64,000 bases of DNA from Verrucomicrobiia bacterium (GCA_031290985.1 JARLJW010000008.1:1-64000); one strand, 5' to 3'; shown: positions 9,102 to 18,938, numbered from the stretch's first letter. Translations and numbers: made by a program. The notes: generated by a model not told the origin, from the letters alone.

Positions 9102-9482
9102 CTAGATGTGCTTCGAATCGTTTTCGTCCTTCTTGACGTAGCCGCTCTCCTGGCGCTGGAAGTTCACCGCGTTCTTTTTGACGTAGGCGGCAAAGACATC
9201 GTCGGCGCTCATGCCGAGCACCTGGGCCATGCTGATGAGAAAGTGAAACAAGTCCACGACTTCGACGCGGGCGTTCTGCTCGTCAAATTTCTGATACTTG
9301 GCCCACCACTTCCAGGGGACGCTGTCGGTGAGCTCGGCCATCTCCTGCTGCATGGCCCGGGTGTAGTTGAGCAGCCACTTGGTCTTCTCCTCCTCGCTCA
9401 TGCCGTCGGTTTTGACGCCGATGCGTTCGTTGAGGGCCTTTTGCATCCGAAAGAGTTCGCGGAGTTGGTCGGGATTGTCCAT
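9102..9482 (-). CDS. Dimeric dUTPase / all-alpha NTP pyrophosphatase-like protein
   Basis: EMAELTDSVPWKWWAKYQ...ARVEVVDLFHFLISMAQVLGMSADDVF. Confidence 0.8.
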   Translation of the reverse strand: MDNPDQLRELFRMQKALNERIGVKTDGMSEEEKTKWLLNYTRAMQQEMAELTDSVPWKWWAKYQKFDEQNARVEVVDLFHFLISMAQVLGMSADDVFAAYVKKNAVNFQRQESGYVKKDENDSKHI

Positions 9483-9614
9483 GCGCGAGTTTAACCGCGA
9501 GGACACCCTGAACGCCAAGAAAAATTTTACCGGGCTGAACCGCCGCCCATGCTTGCCGGTGATTTCCTGATTTTTGCGCTTTGAAGTTCCCACGCGAACG
9601 CCTTTAATTACCCC

Positions 9615-10232
9615 ATGCCTACGCTTTTAGCCAACGGCGGACCGGTGATCTGGCTCATCCTGATCGCCGCCGCCACCGCCGCCGTCGTGTTCGTGGAACG
9701 CGCGCTGTACTGCCACCGCTCGCAGATCAATTCCGCCGAGTTCCTCAACGGCGTGCGCACCGTGCTCAAGCGCGACAACGTGGTCGAGGCCGTTTCCATC
9801 TGCGACGCCACCCCCGGACCGGTCGCGCGGCTCGTGAAAGCCGCCATCTTGAACCGTGACAAGGGCCGCGACCTCGTCCGCGAAGCCGTCGAGGAGGCCG
9901 GGCTCGTCGAAGTCCCGCGGCTGGAGGAAAAACTGAACCTCCTCGCCACCATCGCGCAGATCGCGCCGTTGCTGGGCCTGTTCGGCACCATCTGCGGTTT
10001 TATCAGCATCTTCGGGCAGATCGAACAGTCCGGCCTGTATTCAAATATCGAGGTGCTTTCCAAGGGCGTCTGGGCGGCGCTGATCTGCGCGGCGGCGGGC
10101 ATCGGCGTGGCCATCCCCGCGCACGCCGGATATAATTATCTCGTCAGCCGGGTGAACAAGATCGTGCTCGACATGGAGCGCGCGGCGGCCGAGATCGTCA
10201 ACATCGTCACCGAGAACGGAAACGGGAAATGA
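9615..10232 (+). CDS. MotA/TolQ/ExbB proton channel family protein
   Basis: LATIAQIAPLLGLFGTICGFISIF...GVWAALICAAAGIGVAIPAHAGYNYL. Confidence 0.9.
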   Translation: MPTLLANGGPVIWLILIAAATAAVVFVERALYCHRSQINSAEFLNGVRTVLKRDNVVEAVSICDATPGPVARLVKAAILNRDKGRDLVREAVEEAGLVEVPRLEEKLNLLATIAQIAPLLGLFGTICGFISIFGQIEQSGLYSNIEVLSKGVWAALICAAAGIGVAIPAHAGYNYLVSRVNKIVLDMERAAAEIVNIVTENGNGK

Positions 10233-10666
10233 AATTTTCGCGCAATTCGAAAATCCTGCGCAGCCAGTTCGACGTGGCGCCCTTCGCGGCCGTCCTGTTC
10301 CTCATCGTCATCTTCCTGCTGCTCGGGGCGCTGATGCCGGTTCCCGGGCTGCACGTCCAATTGAACCCGCCCGCGGCCGACGACCTGCCCGGCGTCAACG
10401 GCCGCACGGTCGCCATGGCCGTGGATTCCACCGGGCGTTATTTCATCGAAAACCGGCTCGTCAACGAGCGGCAGCTCAAGACCAGCCTGCAAGTCGCCGT
10501 CATGGGCGCGCGCGAGCCGCTCACGCTGGTCATCCACGCCGACCGGGCGGTGACCTATGAGCAGCTCACGCACCTCTCGCTGCTGGCACGCGAAAAGTCC
10601 GTCGGCATCACCAACGTCCTGCTCGCCACCCTGCCGCGCGTGACGGACCCGCCCGCCCCCAAATGA
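10229..10666 (+). CDS. ExbD/TolR family biopolymer transport protein
   Basis: N-terminal TM, DVAPFAAVLFLIVIFLLL, LVIHADRAVTYEQL; 4-bp overlap with ExbB-like gene. Confidence 0.85.
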   Translation: MKFSRNSKILRSQFDVAPFAAVLFLIVIFLLLGALMPVPGLHVQLNPPAADDLPGVNGRTVAMAVDSTGRYFIENRLVNERQLKTSLQVAVMGAREPLTLVIHADRAVTYEQLTHLSLLAREKSVGITNVLLATLPRVTDPPAPK

Positions 10667-11499
10667 GCGAAGCGAGCGCCAACCTGCCCGCGATCAAGCC
10701 CGCCGGGCCGCCCGCCGGTGAAGGCTGGCCGGCCGGCCCAAGGTCCGACGTCGGCTGGTCCCGCAAAAAAATCCTTTTCCTGATCGCGCTGGCGGTCATC
10801 GTGCATGTCGCGCTCATCGTTGCCTTCGGCACCAAAAAACCGTTCATTCCAAAACCGGTGACCGGCGTTCCTCATTTGCAATTCGGAAACCAAGCGGACG
10901 AATTGCTGGAGCTGGACAACCCCGCGCTCTTTGCCCTGCCCAACCCGCGCGATTTCGCCGCCGCCGTCTGGCAGAAACCGCCCGCGATCACACCACCGTC
11001 GTTCCGCTGGCAGCCCGTGCCGGGCGAACTGCCGCAGCCGGCCACGAACAATCTCGGCGCCGCCTTCGCCCGCTTCATGCAGACCAACCAGTTCGGCGAT
11101 TTCCCGCTCGACTTCAAGCCGCCGCCGCTGTTCGTCGAGCTGACCACGGCCTTCAATTCGGTGCTGCCGCCATCGTCCCTGCTGCAGATCTCGGGCGCGC
11201 TGGCGCAGCGCACGCTGCTCGCCCGGCCCGCCCTGCCCTCGCTGGACTGGAACGATGTCATCGCGCCCAGCAAGGTCCAGGTGACCGTGGATCAGGCCGG
11301 CAACGTCCTTTCCGCCGTGCTGCTGCCGGCGGATAATGCCATCGAGGCCGCCGGGCGGTCGCCCAAGGGCGATACCAACGCCGTGGCGCTGGCCCTCAGC
11401 CTCAAGTTCGCGCCCGCCACGCAACTGGCGCTCGGCGAAATCACCTTTTACTGGCACACCACCCCGTTGACCACCACCAACGCCCCCAACCAGCCCTGA
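10663..11499 (+). CDS. Probable TonB-like energy transducer, divergent
   Basis: Single N-terminal TM, proline-rich middle, translationally coupled to exbD-like gene. Confidence 0.5.
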   Translation: MSEASANLPAIKPAGPPAGEGWPAGPRSDVGWSRKKILFLIALAVIVHVALIVAFGTKKPFIPKPVTGVPHLQFGNQADELLELDNPALFALPNPRDFAAAVWQKPPAITPPSFRWQPVPGELPQPATNNLGAAFARFMQTNQFGDFPLDFKPPPLFVELTTAFNSVLPPSSLLQISGALAQRTLLARPALPSLDWNDVIAPSKVQVTVDQAGNVLSAVLLPADNAIEAAGRSPKGDTNAVALALSLKFAPATQLALGEITFYWHTTPLTTTNAPNQP

Positions 11500-11507
11500 A
11501 CCAGTCC

Positions 11508-12176
11508 ATGAAATCCAAGCCCAAAAAAATCCTCGTCATTGACGTGGGCGGCACCCACGTCAAATTCCACGCGCCCGGCACCGGGCAGGTCCTTAAATTC
11601 CTTTCCGGCCCCGCCATGACGGCGGCGGACATGGTTGCCGGCGTAAAAAAAGCCGCCGCCGGCTGGCACTACGACGCCGTCTCCATCGGCTATCCCGGGC
11701 CGGTCAAGGACGACCAGCCCACCCGCGAACCGCACAACCTCGGCGGCGGCTGGGTGAAGTTCAATTTCAAAAAGGCCTTTGGCTGCCCGGTCAAGATCAT
11801 CAACGACGCCGCGATGCAGGCGCTCGGCGGCCACACCGGCGGACGCATGTTGTTCCTCGGCCTCGGCACCGGCCTGGGCTCCGCGCTCGTCGTGGGCCGG
11901 ACCGTGCTGCCGCTCGAACTCGCGCACCTGCCCTACAAGAAGGACCGCAGCTACGAGGAATACCTCGGCACGCTCGCCCTCAAACGCCTCGGCAAAAAGA
12001 AGTGGCGGCATCACGTCGACACGGTCGTCACGCTCCTGAAAAATGCGCTGCTGGTGGATTACGTCGTGCTGGGCGGCGGCAATGCGCGGCTCATTGAAAA
12101 GCTGCCGGCCGGGGCCGTGCTGGGCAAAAATTCCAATGCCATCCTCGGCGGACAGCGGCTCTGGAGAGACGAGTAA
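11508..12176 (+). CDS. ROK family protein (polyphosphate glucokinase-like)
   Basis: VIDVGGTHVKFH, SIGYPGPVKD, NDAAMQALGGH, FLGLGTGLGSALV. Confidence 0.85.
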   Translation: MKSKPKKILVIDVGGTHVKFHAPGTGQVLKFLSGPAMTAADMVAGVKKAAAGWHYDAVSIGYPGPVKDDQPTREPHNLGGGWVKFNFKKAFGCPVKIINDAAMQALGGHTGGRMLFLGLGTGLGSALVVGRTVLPLELAHLPYKKDRSYEEYLGTLALKRLGKKKWRHHVDTVVTLLKNALLVDYVVLGGGNARLIEKLPAGAVLGKNSNAILGGQRLWRDE

Positions 12177-12177
12177 C

Positions 12178-12402
12178 GTGAGCATCCAACACCTCATGAC
12201 GGCCTACGTGGCGCTGGCGCTCGGTGCGCTGTGCGTGGTGGGCATCTTGTCCGAGCTGCGCCGGCGCCGGTTCGGTCCCGCGCATCCCGAAGACCGGGTG
12301 TTCCGCTGCACCAAGTGCGGCTTCGTCTACACCGATGACGCGGACGTGGACCGCTCCCGCTGCACCCAATGCGGCAAGCTCAACGAGCCGATTGTATTTT
12401 GA
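12178..12402 (+). CDS. Small membrane protein with C-terminal zinc ribbon
   Basis: GTG start after ROK gene; FRCTKCGFVYTDDADVDRSRCTQCGK. Confidence 0.6.
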   Translation: MSIQHLMTAYVALALGALCVVGILSELRRRRFGPAHPEDRVFRCTKCGFVYTDDADVDRSRCTQCGKLNEPIVF

Positions 12403-12617
12403 TCCGCCTTGATCCTCCACGCCAGTGCCACCGCCCGATGTTCAATTTCAGGCCGGCTCCCAGCGCCCCACGGTGGCCCTGCGCCAGCAGCGGCCGCCAA
12501 GCCTTTGCCTTCAACGCAACCTTGCCGGTTGAAAAATTTCTTTTCCGTTTGGCGGCCAACCCATGAGGCTCCAGACTTCGCTTCAATTCACATCCCGCAG
12601 TTGCCGGACTTTCAACG

Positions 12618-13022
12618 TCATTGCCCCAGCTTCAGCAACCGTTCCGCCTGCTCCTTCGTCAACGGCGTGACAGACAGCCGGGACTGCTTCACCAGCGGCA
12701 TCGCGGAAAGAACTTTGTCGGTCTTGATGACTTCCAGCGTCACCGGCTGTTTGAAGGCCCGCTCCGGCGCCAAATCCACGCAGGACCAGTCGCCCTCCTC
12801 CGCCGTGGCATCGGGATAAAATTCCTTCACCACCCGCGCGAGGCCCACCACCTGCTTGCCGGTGACGCTATGATAAAAAAAGACGGCATCGCCCGGCTTC
12901 ATTGCGCGCAGGTTGTTCCGCGCTTGAAAATTGCGGACGCCCGTCCACGCCGCCTTGCCATCTTTGACAAACTGTGTCCACGAGTAAGCCTCGGGTTCGG
13001 ATTTCACGAGCCAGTAATTCAT
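12618..13022 (-). CDS. EVE domain-containing protein
   Basis: MNYWLVKSEPEAYSWTQFVKDGKAAWTGVRNFQARNNLRAMKPGDAVFFYHS. Confidence 0.92.
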   Translation of the reverse strand: MNYWLVKSEPEAYSWTQFVKDGKAAWTGVRNFQARNNLRAMKPGDAVFFYHSVTGKQVVGLARVVKEFYPDATAEEGDWSCVDLAPERAFKQPVTLEVIKTDKVLSAMPLVKQSRLSVTPLTKEQAERLLKLGQ

Positions 13023-13049
13023 GGCGAAATTAAACCACGGATGAACCCA

Positions 13050-13487
13050 AATGAACACGGATAATTCGGCGCTGATTGTCGCATCGTTCGACAACGCCAC
13101 CTGCCAGGTCATTTCGCTGGCGGCCACCAACAAGGAGGCCAGCAGCCTCGTGCACGGATCATGCCGGGAGTTTTGCCCGGCACCAGACCGCGGTGATCAT
13201 CCTTGAAAATTATTCGGAAACGCAACTTGGGCCGGAATTCCGTGACCGCCCGTTTTCCTGGTTTGTCGGGCTGTGCCCTCGGCTACGAGCACATCATCTT
13301 CCTGCAAGGAAACGGCGTCCTTAATCTAACCCAAAAAGCAACAGACCAGTTGGCCTCCATCCGGAAAGTGTTTGCAATTGCGATATCCGGTGACGCCATA
13401 CGAATCGGCGAGGATGGGATAGTTGGTTTCTCTACCACCACCACGAAACACTTGATCGTTGCCGACTACATTCTGGCCCGTCTGTAA
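13050..13487 (+). pseudogene. Frameshifted remnant of a conserved protein of unknown function
   Basis: Protein-like segments in successive frames: ALIVASFDNATCQVISLAATNKEASSLVHGS / HQTAVIILENYSETQLGPEFRDRPFSWFVGL / CALGYEHIIFLQGNGVLNLTQKATDQLASIRKVFAIAISGDAIRIGEDGIVGF. Confidence 0.5.
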
Positions 13488-13639
13488 CAGACCCAAAAGT
13501 TTACCAACACTTGCCAACACTTTTTCTGTCAAAATACCGTTTTCATGCGCCACACACTTTCAAATTCAAACCGCGCTTTCAGCCTTTATTTGCAAGATTT
13601 CCCCAGTGATTCGCGAAGATCGTCAAAAACAGCGAAACA

Positions 13640-13668
13640 GGATTCGATTCCCGGTACGGTCGCCATTT
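13640..13668 (+). other. tRNA 3'-end-like fragment (TTCGATTCCCGGTACGGTCGCCA)
   Basis: T-loop plus acceptor 3' strand plus CCA, no 5' half upstream; near-repeat at 14450-14476. Confidence 0.5.
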
Positions 13669-13739
13669 TAATTTAGCGCTCAATGCTTTCCACGCACCAG
13701 GACCGGATCGCCGTCAAAAGCGCGATCCCGGGTTTACGG

Positions 13740-14300
13740 TTAAAGCCCATGAGATAACGCAGCCTTTTGCTTCGCATCATCCGCTTTGTCTTTGTCGTCC
13801 TGCTCTTGGTGAAAAGCATCTAACAAATCGCGATCAAAATACTCCAGCTGCAAAAAGGCGTTTGTTTTATTGTCGGTTATCATCAGGTGTGCGGGGCGAT
13901 TTGTGGTCCCAAAATAATAATCTTCAGCCCCGATTTGGATATGCCTTTCAACCGGTATTGCCGGACGCGCTCCATATTTCTCCGCCAGAATTGAAATCAA
14001 TCGCTGCTTTGCATCCCGCAGGTCGTTCCCCTCCACTACTCCCATGCCAGCAATCTCGCAAATTTTCCCGTCCGACGTCCTCATCAGAAAGACCGTCGAA
14101 AACGGCGGGGTATCATTTATGCTCGATACCTCTTCGGTCCCATCGGGAGCTTTTTCTCCTATGGTGAATCCAAAAGCGGTGGCTACAGGCTTGAGCTTTG
14201 ACTCATCGAAGGCCGTTTTTTTTGAGCACCCGGCAAGCAGGGATAGCGAGATTGAAAAACCTGCAACCAAAAATAGTGTCCGACTGATTATCGCCCTCAT
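13740..14300 (-). CDS. Lipoprotein of unknown function
   Basis: MRAIISRTLFLVAGFSISLSLLAGCSKK lipobox. Confidence 0.6.
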   Translation of the reverse strand: MRAIISRTLFLVAGFSISLSLLAGCSKKTAFDESKLKPVATAFGFTIGEKAPDGTEEVSSINDTPPFSTVFLMRTSDGKICEIAGMGVVEGNDLRDAKQRLISILAEKYGARPAIPVERHIQIGAEDYYFGTTNRPAHLMITDNKTNAFLQLEYFDRDLLDAFHQEQDDKDKADDAKQKAALSHGL

Positions 14301-14449
14301 AGTTTTGAATTCGTGGTGGAAATTTAGCAGTACTCGCAAAATAGTTGCGAGCAAAAAAATCCGGGGCTCCCAATATTGACTGATCCTGACAACCCTTGCC
14401 CCGGTCGGCAGTTATTGCACGAACGTTGAATCCCAGTGCAGGTGAAGAA

Positions 14450-14476
14450 GGGTTTGATTCCCGGCACGGTCGCCAT
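14450..14476 (+). other. tRNA 3'-end-like fragment (TTTGATTCCCGGCACGGTCGCCA)
   Basis: Same architecture as 13640-13668; antisense ORF reads WRPCRESNPSSPA, typical of antisense tRNA 3' ends. Confidence 0.5.
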
Positions 14477-14577
14477 TTCTCTTTTTTCACCCCCTTAATT
14501 CACTGGACAACCGGGAAAGCCGGAAATAACGTCATTTTTATGGAAAAATTGGCGCCGTAAAATGCGGCCCATCAATT

Positions 14578-14949
14578 ATGGACCGCCCCATTCCTCCAGA
14601 TCCGGAAGAGTGCCCCAAAATCAAAAAAGCGATGCGTGCAGCTCGTTTTATGAAGTGGGGAGCAACACCCGTGTCTGGAGTTTGCCTGATGGCAGCCGTC
14701 ATCTCCGGGATAACGGTGGCATGGTATTTGGGCGTTATCATTTTGGTCGTCACTTGGTTGCCACTGTTTATTTCTGGTTACCGCTGCGCCAGATGTCCAC
14801 GCTGTGGACAAGTATGGTGGTCAGGCTTGGGCACGGTTTATGCCATCGGAGGTTGGCTTGCTGTTGGTGCATGTGCCGAGCAGGAAGATGAGACGGAGTC
14901 ATTTGTGTGTCGGCGATGCCGTTTAAATATTGGATTAGGATTAAGATAA
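14578..14949 (+). CDS. Small membrane protein with C-terminal Cys pairs, unknown function
   Basis: Two TM segments, CARCPRCGQVWW and CRRCRLN. Confidence 0.5.
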   Translation: MDRPIPPDPEECPKIKKAMRAARFMKWGATPVSGVCLMAAVISGITVAWYLGVIILVVTWLPLFISGYRCARCPRCGQVWWSGLGTVYAIGGWLAVGACAEQEDETESFVCRRCRLNIGLGLR

Positions 14950-14996
14950 AGAAGATGATACCTGTCACCTTGTCCTGTTACCCCCACTAATTTCCC

Positions 14997-15467
14997 ATGT
15001 CCCGAGACTACATGCTCCGCATGATTGAGCAAATCGCCGCGATGCTCGCGCGCATTCTCGCCAAGAAACAGGCGGGGCAGATCGCGGAGGCGCGGTCGGA
15101 GGCGGAAAACCTCTCCGTCCAAAACATCGGCCTCACGCTCACCGAATTGAAGCGCCTGTCGCCCGAGGCGGTCGCACAGTTGCTGGACAAGATGGGCGGG
15201 CTGCGCACCATCCGCGCCGTGACGCTCGCCGAGTTGCTGCTGGTGGATGCCGAGTTATACGAGGCGGATAAGATCCCCAATCAGTCTCTCTCAAACTACG
15301 TCCACGCCTTCTGCCTGCTGGCCGATGAGGTGGATAAATTGTCCCGCGAGGAACAACCTTTTTACCGCGCCAAGCTGGATCTGCTGGCCGGCCGGCTGGG
15401 CGACCTAAAAACGCATCCGTACATCAAGGCCCGACTGCGGGATTTTGGGACTGGTAAAATCCAATAG
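14997..15467 (+). CDS. DUF6483-like protein
   Basis: MSRDYMLRMIEQIAAMLARILAKKQAGQ N-terminus. Confidence 0.65.
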   Translation: MSRDYMLRMIEQIAAMLARILAKKQAGQIAEARSEAENLSVQNIGLTLTELKRLSPEAVAQLLDKMGGLRTIRAVTLAELLLVDAELYEADKIPNQSLSNYVHAFCLLADEVDKLSREEQPFYRAKLDLLAGRLGDLKTHPYIKARLRDFGTGKIQ

Positions 15468-15700
15468 CCATTGGTAACGGTCTGCGATATCCAATGCACC
15501 CGGTGGCATCTTGGCTTGCGGTGGCAGTCCCGATGTATCGGGAGACACCGCTTTCGACCGGGCGAAAAATGTGCTATCTATGGAAAACCTCGGTGCGCGC
15601 AAAAGCGGCGTGGCGCTGCGCTTCCCGCCGCAGTCCATGACCCTGCCGGTGATGCGAATGTCTCCTTGAATTACAGCCGCATGGGTGTTTGAAATGACTC

Positions 15701-16990
15701 TCACCGCAAATCGATCGTCACCTGCGCGTTGGTGCTGGACAGCTTGTTCACCCCTTCCGGCGTGGTGATTTTACAATCCACCAGCCGGACGTTTTGCGCG
15801 TAGTAGATACCAAACGGTTTATCCGCCGTGATGTTGACCTGCTGCAACAGCACATTCGTCACGCCCATTTCGGGCAAACCCCAGATCAATCCCGCCCGGT
15901 AGCCAGGATTCACCGTCGCCGTGATGTTGCTGAAAATGAGGTCGCGATAAACCGGCGTCCGGCCCGTGACGACCGCGCCCGGATAACCGGCGGCGATGGC
16001 GGCGGTAACTTTGTTCAGCGCCCGGTACTCGCGGTTGGTCGCCATGTACGTGGCATAGACGAGGATTGGAAAATCCACGTTCGTCATGCGCAGGTTCAGG
16101 TACGTCAGGTTGTGCAGATAACCGCCGCGGTCGCGGTCGGATTTGATGCGGATGCCCTGCTCGGTATGATTGAACGTGCAGTTCACCACCATGAAATTCG
16201 ACACACCGCCGGCGGTCGGGCTGCCGATGGAAACGCCGTGGCCGTAGCCATAGGTGCAATTTGTGATGAGCACGTCGGAAGTGCCGCCGCCGCACGTGAA
16301 GTTGTCATCGCCCACGCTCACGTCGCAATCCTGGATCAAAACCCGTTTGGCACTGACGTCGCACGCGTCGGTGTTGTGGCCGGGGTTGACCGGGTCGGTG
16401 GAGGGATTCGCCCGGATGGTCACGCCGCGAACCGTGACATCCGTGCTCTTGCCGCTGATGGCGATGTGAAACATCGGGGAATTGGTCAGCGTAAGCCGCT
16501 CGATCAAGACACGGTTGCAGGATGACAGCGCGATCATCCGCGGCCGCCGGGCGCCGCGCTCACGCGCAAAGGGCCACCACGGAATGCCCTGTCCGTCGAT
16601 CATGCCGGAACCGCTGATGGCGACGTCGTGCAGCCCATAACCAGTGATGAAGCTGGCCGGGTTCACGGTGCCACCCGGGTATTTGTCCAATGGCAGCATC
16701 CGCAACGTCCCATCCACACGCAGATTGATCTGGTTGGTCAGCCGGACGGGCCCGCTCAAATAAACTCCCGCCGGAATTTCCACGATTCCGCCCCCTGCCC
16801 CGCTGGCCGCATCAATCGCCGCCTGGATCGCCGCCGTGTTCGTGGCCACGCCATCGCCGGTCGCGCCATATTTGGTGATGTCAAAAACACCACCGGGTAT
16901 CTCCGGCAACGCGGGATTGCCAAATGAACGACCAAGGCCCGCCAGCACCACCAATCCGGCCAGCGTCCATGCACAAAAATTTCTTTTCAT
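15701..16990 (-). CDS. Glycoside hydrolase family 28 (polygalacturonase-like), secreted
   Basis: Signal peptide; NPGHNTDACDVS, GDDNFTCGGG, GYGHGVSIGS, GIRIKSDRDRGG. Confidence 0.92.
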   Translation of the reverse strand: MKRNFCAWTLAGLVVLAGLGRSFGNPALPEIPGGVFDITKYGATGDGVATNTAAIQAAIDAASGAGGGIVEIPAGVYLSGPVRLTNQINLRVDGTLRMLPLDKYPGGTVNPASFITGYGLHDVAISGSGMIDGQGIPWWPFARERGARRPRMIALSSCNRVLIERLTLTNSPMFHIAISGKSTDVTVRGVTIRANPSTDPVNPGHNTDACDVSAKRVLIQDCDVSVGDDNFTCGGGTSDVLITNCTYGYGHGVSIGSPTAGGVSNFMVVNCTFNHTEQGIRIKSDRDRGGYLHNLTYLNLRMTNVDFPILVYATYMATNREYRALNKVTAAIAAGYPGAVVTGRTPVYRDLIFSNITATVNPGYRAGLIWGLPEMGVTNVLLQQVNITADKPFGIYYAQNVRLVDCKITTPEGVNKLSSTNAQVTIDLR

Positions 16991-16998
16991 AAACAAGC

Positions 16999-18723
16999 TC
17001 ACGGTTTCCACCCATCGGTTCCGCCCAAAATCTTTTCCACCGTGAACGCCTTCGCCTCGTCATCGGTCAACTGCTTCGCCCATTTCACGCGCGCGGCGGG
17101 ATTCGCCCCCGGGCCGGTGCTGTGGTATTCCGCATAGCGCGCGGTCAATTCATTCGTCGGGTTACGCCAGTTGTTCCAGCCTTCGGGCTTGATATGGTCG
17201 CCCAATTCGCAGTTCAGGTAGGTCACGCTCGCATACGGACGCCAGGGACGCCCCAGATCGGCCTTCGGCGGGCTGTTGGTGTTGGCGGGAACTCCCTCCG
17301 GGCTCAGCCAGGGGTTTGGGTCGCCGGTAAGCTTGCAATTCATGAAAACAAATCCTACCGGGCGATCCGGCGGCGTGTTCGCTGCCGTGACGTGCCCGCC
17401 GTTCTTGCTGTGAATCTCGCAATGGTCAAACACCGTCGTGGCCGAGCCGTAAATAAAATCCACGCGCCCCTCGATGTAGCGATTCGTGAAATATTGCCGC
17501 GCGTCATCGACCCGCAACGTGTCTTGCCAGCCCAGCAGCCGACAGTGATTGAGCACGGCGCGATCGCCGATCACCCGCAAGGCCAGCGCCTGCCCATGAT
17601 CGCCGGAGGTGTTTTGGAACGTGACATTCTCCGCGTGAAAATCATCGCCCAGCACCACCACGCCAATGCCCTTGTAACTCGGATCGGCGCCCGGGTTGGG
17701 CTCGTTCTGGTTCAAGCCGTAGGTAAAAATCGTGTTCGCCAGTTCCTCGCCCACGAAGCGAATATTGCGCTTGGATTTTGGCACGATGATCTGGCCCTCA
17801 TATTTGCCGGGTTTCAACAGGATCGTGAACGGTTTGGCCGCACCATCCGGCGCGGCAGCGATGGCCGCCGAGACCGTGGTGTGCGTGCCGGAGCCGTCGG
17901 CGGAAACGACGGCGTCAAACTTCGCCTCCTTCGCCACCGGGTGTACATCCAGCGGCTCCGCACGCAGCACCGGCGACAATTCCGGCGCGGCCTTGCGCAG
18001 TTCTTCCACCACCAACCGCGCGAACAGCACATGTCCCTTCTCGTTCAGATGCGTGCCGTCGAAGCCGCCGGTATTGGTGCCATCCACGACCTTCGGCGGG
18101 CTGAACTCCAGGCATTTCTCCGGGCCGAGCGATTCACACAACTCGATGCTGCGCGCCTGCAAATCCACGAGCGGCACATGCCATTCGGCGGCGATCTTGC
18201 GGACTTCCTCCGCGTAGGGAGCGAGGCTGGATTTGATCTTGCCGGGATGCTCCTTGTCCCATTGCCGTCGTGTCAGCGGCGTGACGAGCACCGGTTTGGC
18301 GCCAATCGCCCGCGCCTCCTCCACATAGCTCACCATATTACTCACAAACGTCGGCATGTCCGTCGAACGCCCCGGCTTGCCCGGCTCATTGTTGTGGCCG
18401 AACTGGATGAGATAATAATCCCCCTTCAACGCCAGCGCATTGGTCCAGCGACCTTCACGCCGGAAACTTTCGGAACTGCGCCCGCCCTGCGACGTGTTGA
18501 TGCACTCCGCGCCGTCGGTGAGAAACTGTTTGAAGCCCAGCCCCCAGCCCGCGTTATCCGTCACTGTAGAATCGCCAACGAGCACGATCTTGATTTTTGC
18601 GGCTGCCGGAGCGGTGGCGTCATCCGCCGCATATGAAATGGCCAAAGGCAAAAAAATGGCGCAAATCACCGTGCCAGATCGGAGGGCTGCAAGCTGACGG
18701 CGGAAAATGGCAAAGGTGGTCAT
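16999..18723 (-). CDS. Two-domain pectin enzyme: SGNH rhamnogalacturonan acetylesterase (CE12-like) fused to pectinesterase (CE8)
   Basis: N-term VLVGDSTVTDNAGWG, NTSQGGRSSESF, FGHNNEPG, DGTHLNEKGH; C-term GDHGQALALRV, CRLLGWQDTL, EGRVDFIYGSATTVFDHCEI. Confidence 0.92.
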   Translation of the reverse strand: MTTFAIFRRQLAALRSGTVICAIFLPLAISYAADDATAPAAAKIKIVLVGDSTVTDNAGWGLGFKQFLTDGAECINTSQGGRSSESFRREGRWTNALALKGDYYLIQFGHNNEPGKPGRSTDMPTFVSNMVSYVEEARAIGAKPVLVTPLTRRQWDKEHPGKIKSSLAPYAEEVRKIAAEWHVPLVDLQARSIELCESLGPEKCLEFSPPKVVDGTNTGGFDGTHLNEKGHVLFARLVVEELRKAAPELSPVLRAEPLDVHPVAKEAKFDAVVSADGSGTHTTVSAAIAAAPDGAAKPFTILLKPGKYEGQIIVPKSKRNIRFVGEELANTIFTYGLNQNEPNPGADPSYKGIGVVVLGDDFHAENVTFQNTSGDHGQALALRVIGDRAVLNHCRLLGWQDTLRVDDARQYFTNRYIEGRVDFIYGSATTVFDHCEIHSKNGGHVTAANTPPDRPVGFVFMNCKLTGDPNPWLSPEGVPANTNSPPKADLGRPWRPYASVTYLNCELGDHIKPEGWNNWRNPTNELTARYAEYHSTGPGANPAARVKWAKQLTDDEAKAFTVEKILGGTDGWKP

Positions 18724-18860
18724 GTTTTGGATAAGACGGTATTTCCCCTTAGTTTGCCCACAACAACTTCCGGTTCAAATAGAGAATCGTGCAATAAACA
18801 TTGAAAAAATTGCCACTGCAGGACCTCCCAAGTCCAATGACCACGCAGAATCGCGGTTCA

Positions 18861-18938
18861 GACAAACTTTCCCAGATTTAGTATCCCGTGCGGGTCGAGC
18901 GCGGATTTTACCACGCGGTGAAGCTCGCGTGATTCAGG
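18861..18938 (-). pseudogene. 26-codon relic of the 3' end of a GlcD-like FAD oxidase gene
   Basis: Reverse strand encodes PESRELHRVVKSALDPHGILNLGKFV*, versus PESRELHRVVKAALDPHGILNPGKFV* at the end of the 22036-23406 product; stop codon precedes the relic. Confidence 0.85.

Noticed and set aside
14390-14476. Complete tRNA gene
   Set aside because: T-arm stem does not close with the upstream sequence and there is no D-arm, anticodon arm or 5' acceptor strand.
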